This document shows, piece after piece, positions 63,743 through 64,000 of a stretch of DNA of 64,000 nucleotides. Numbering within the stretch: position 1 is the first letter of the stretch; the number at the start of each line of letters is the position of its first letter. A program made the position numbers and the translations under genes. The DNA comes from JABAAI01 sp965261955 (GTDB lineage Bacteria > Spirochaetota > Leptospiria > Leptospirales > Leptonemataceae): NCBI GenBank assembly GCA_965261955.1, contig CBDHEM010000069.1, forward strand, positions 1,426,001-1,490,000, given 5' to 3'. Below the pieces are notes generated by a model. The model had not been told where the DNA came from. It saw only the letters and a list, made by a program, of their open reading frames with translations, and did not search any database.

Positions 63743-64000
63743 ATGACAATAATAAAAGCAGACTTTTTGATTATTGATGCCCACGCTATGGCCTATCGTG
63801 CCTATTACGCCTTACAAGGACACAATCTCACTCATCCTGAAACGGGAATACCCACACATGCTATCCATGGTTTTTTTAATATTTTCTTTCCATTACTTTT
63901 AAGATATGATCCCCAAAATTGTATAGTCACTTGGGATGCTCCCGGTCATACTTTCCGTGAAAAAATTTTCCCTGATTATAAAGCCACACGTAAACCCATG
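63743..64000 (+). CDS. polA: DNA polymerase I, 5' end (truncated by window)
   Basis: 86 codons to the window edge. The opening FLIIDAHAMAYRAYYALQGH and later VTWDAPGHTFREKIFPDYKA followed by TRKP match the 5'-3' exonuclease (FEN-like) domain of PolA, whose first Asp lies in LIIDA. An AGGAG at 63725 is somewhat far from the ATG. Only the exonuclease start is visible, so a stand-alone 5'-3' exonuclease cannot be excluded. Confidence 0.85.
   Translation, partial: MTIIKADFLIIDAHAMAYRAYYALQGHNLTHPETGIPTHAIHGFFNIFFPLLLRYDPQNCIVTWDAPGHTFREKIFPDYKATRKPM

Noticed and set aside
1..64000. tRNA or rRNA genes
   Set aside because: I saw no TTCGANTC-type T-loop with a fitting cloverleaf and no rRNA signature blocks. 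A tRNAscan-SE run would be decisive; I could not run it.

Overview
The window reads as chromosomal DNA of an AT-rich spirochaete close to Leptospira (order Leptospirales). The best lineage clues are a DUF1564-type protein (60532-60918, a family I know almost only from Leptospira), the remnant of a Leptospira-style NHL-repeat surface protein (29409-29756), several paralogous stand-alone GHKL ATPases, and an RpoB rifampicin cluster carrying the Asn typical of spirochaetes. This is inference from remembered families; no database was searched.

Layout. 1-3.6 kb: four-cluster ferredoxin, acyltransferase PlsC, sugar-phosphate nucleotidyltransferase and exported TPR protein. 3.6-8.8 kb: DUF2062 membrane protein, leuC-leuD-folD operon and ribD. 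9.4-14.5 kb: heat-shock operon hrcA-grpE-dnaK-dnaJ behind a CIRCE operator. 14.5-20.3 kb, minus strand: a 130-aa protein, an S41 lipoprotein protease, nadB, miaA and an unknown 236-aa protein. 20.4-23.2 kb: secreted protein, ribE, nhaA. 24.2-31.7 kb: ahcY, a dead IS5-type transposase, the carboxynorspermidine dehydrogenase/decarboxylase pair, an NHL pseudogene and a PLP-dependent amino-acid decarboxylase. 32-38.7 kb: DHH phosphoesterase, pheS-pheT and an ABC-2 exporter. 39.2-49.3 kb: rplK-rplA-rplJ-rplL-rpoB-rpoC.

From 49.3 to 52.8 kb the sequence becomes accessory and decayed. It holds a tandem array of a 555-566-bp unit, each unit carrying a tiny lipoprotein gene. The third unit is cut by a second IS5-type transposase fragment, and next to it lies an outer-membrane porin gene broken by two in-frame stops and a frameshift. 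Normal genes then resume: hemB; a four-gene membrane redox cluster built around a ferric-reductase-like/Rieske fusion; three tandem GHKL ATPase paralogues; an orphan modB; a DUF1564 protein; ligA with a decayed duplicate of its own 3' end; and the start of polA.

The least explained structures are (a) a dispersed family of roughly 100-110-bp intergenic elements with ends like GGGRCTGTTGCAAAA, at least eight copies; (b) the lipoprotein array built on that element; and (c) the 53.9-56.7 kb Rieske redox operon with three proteins of unknown function. Pseudogenes, IS debris and short tandem repeats point to a genome undergoing decay and rearrangement. The rpl-rpo cluster lacks secE-nusG upstream and rpsL-rpsG downstream, which fits that picture. 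I saw no tRNA, rRNA or CRISPR array.
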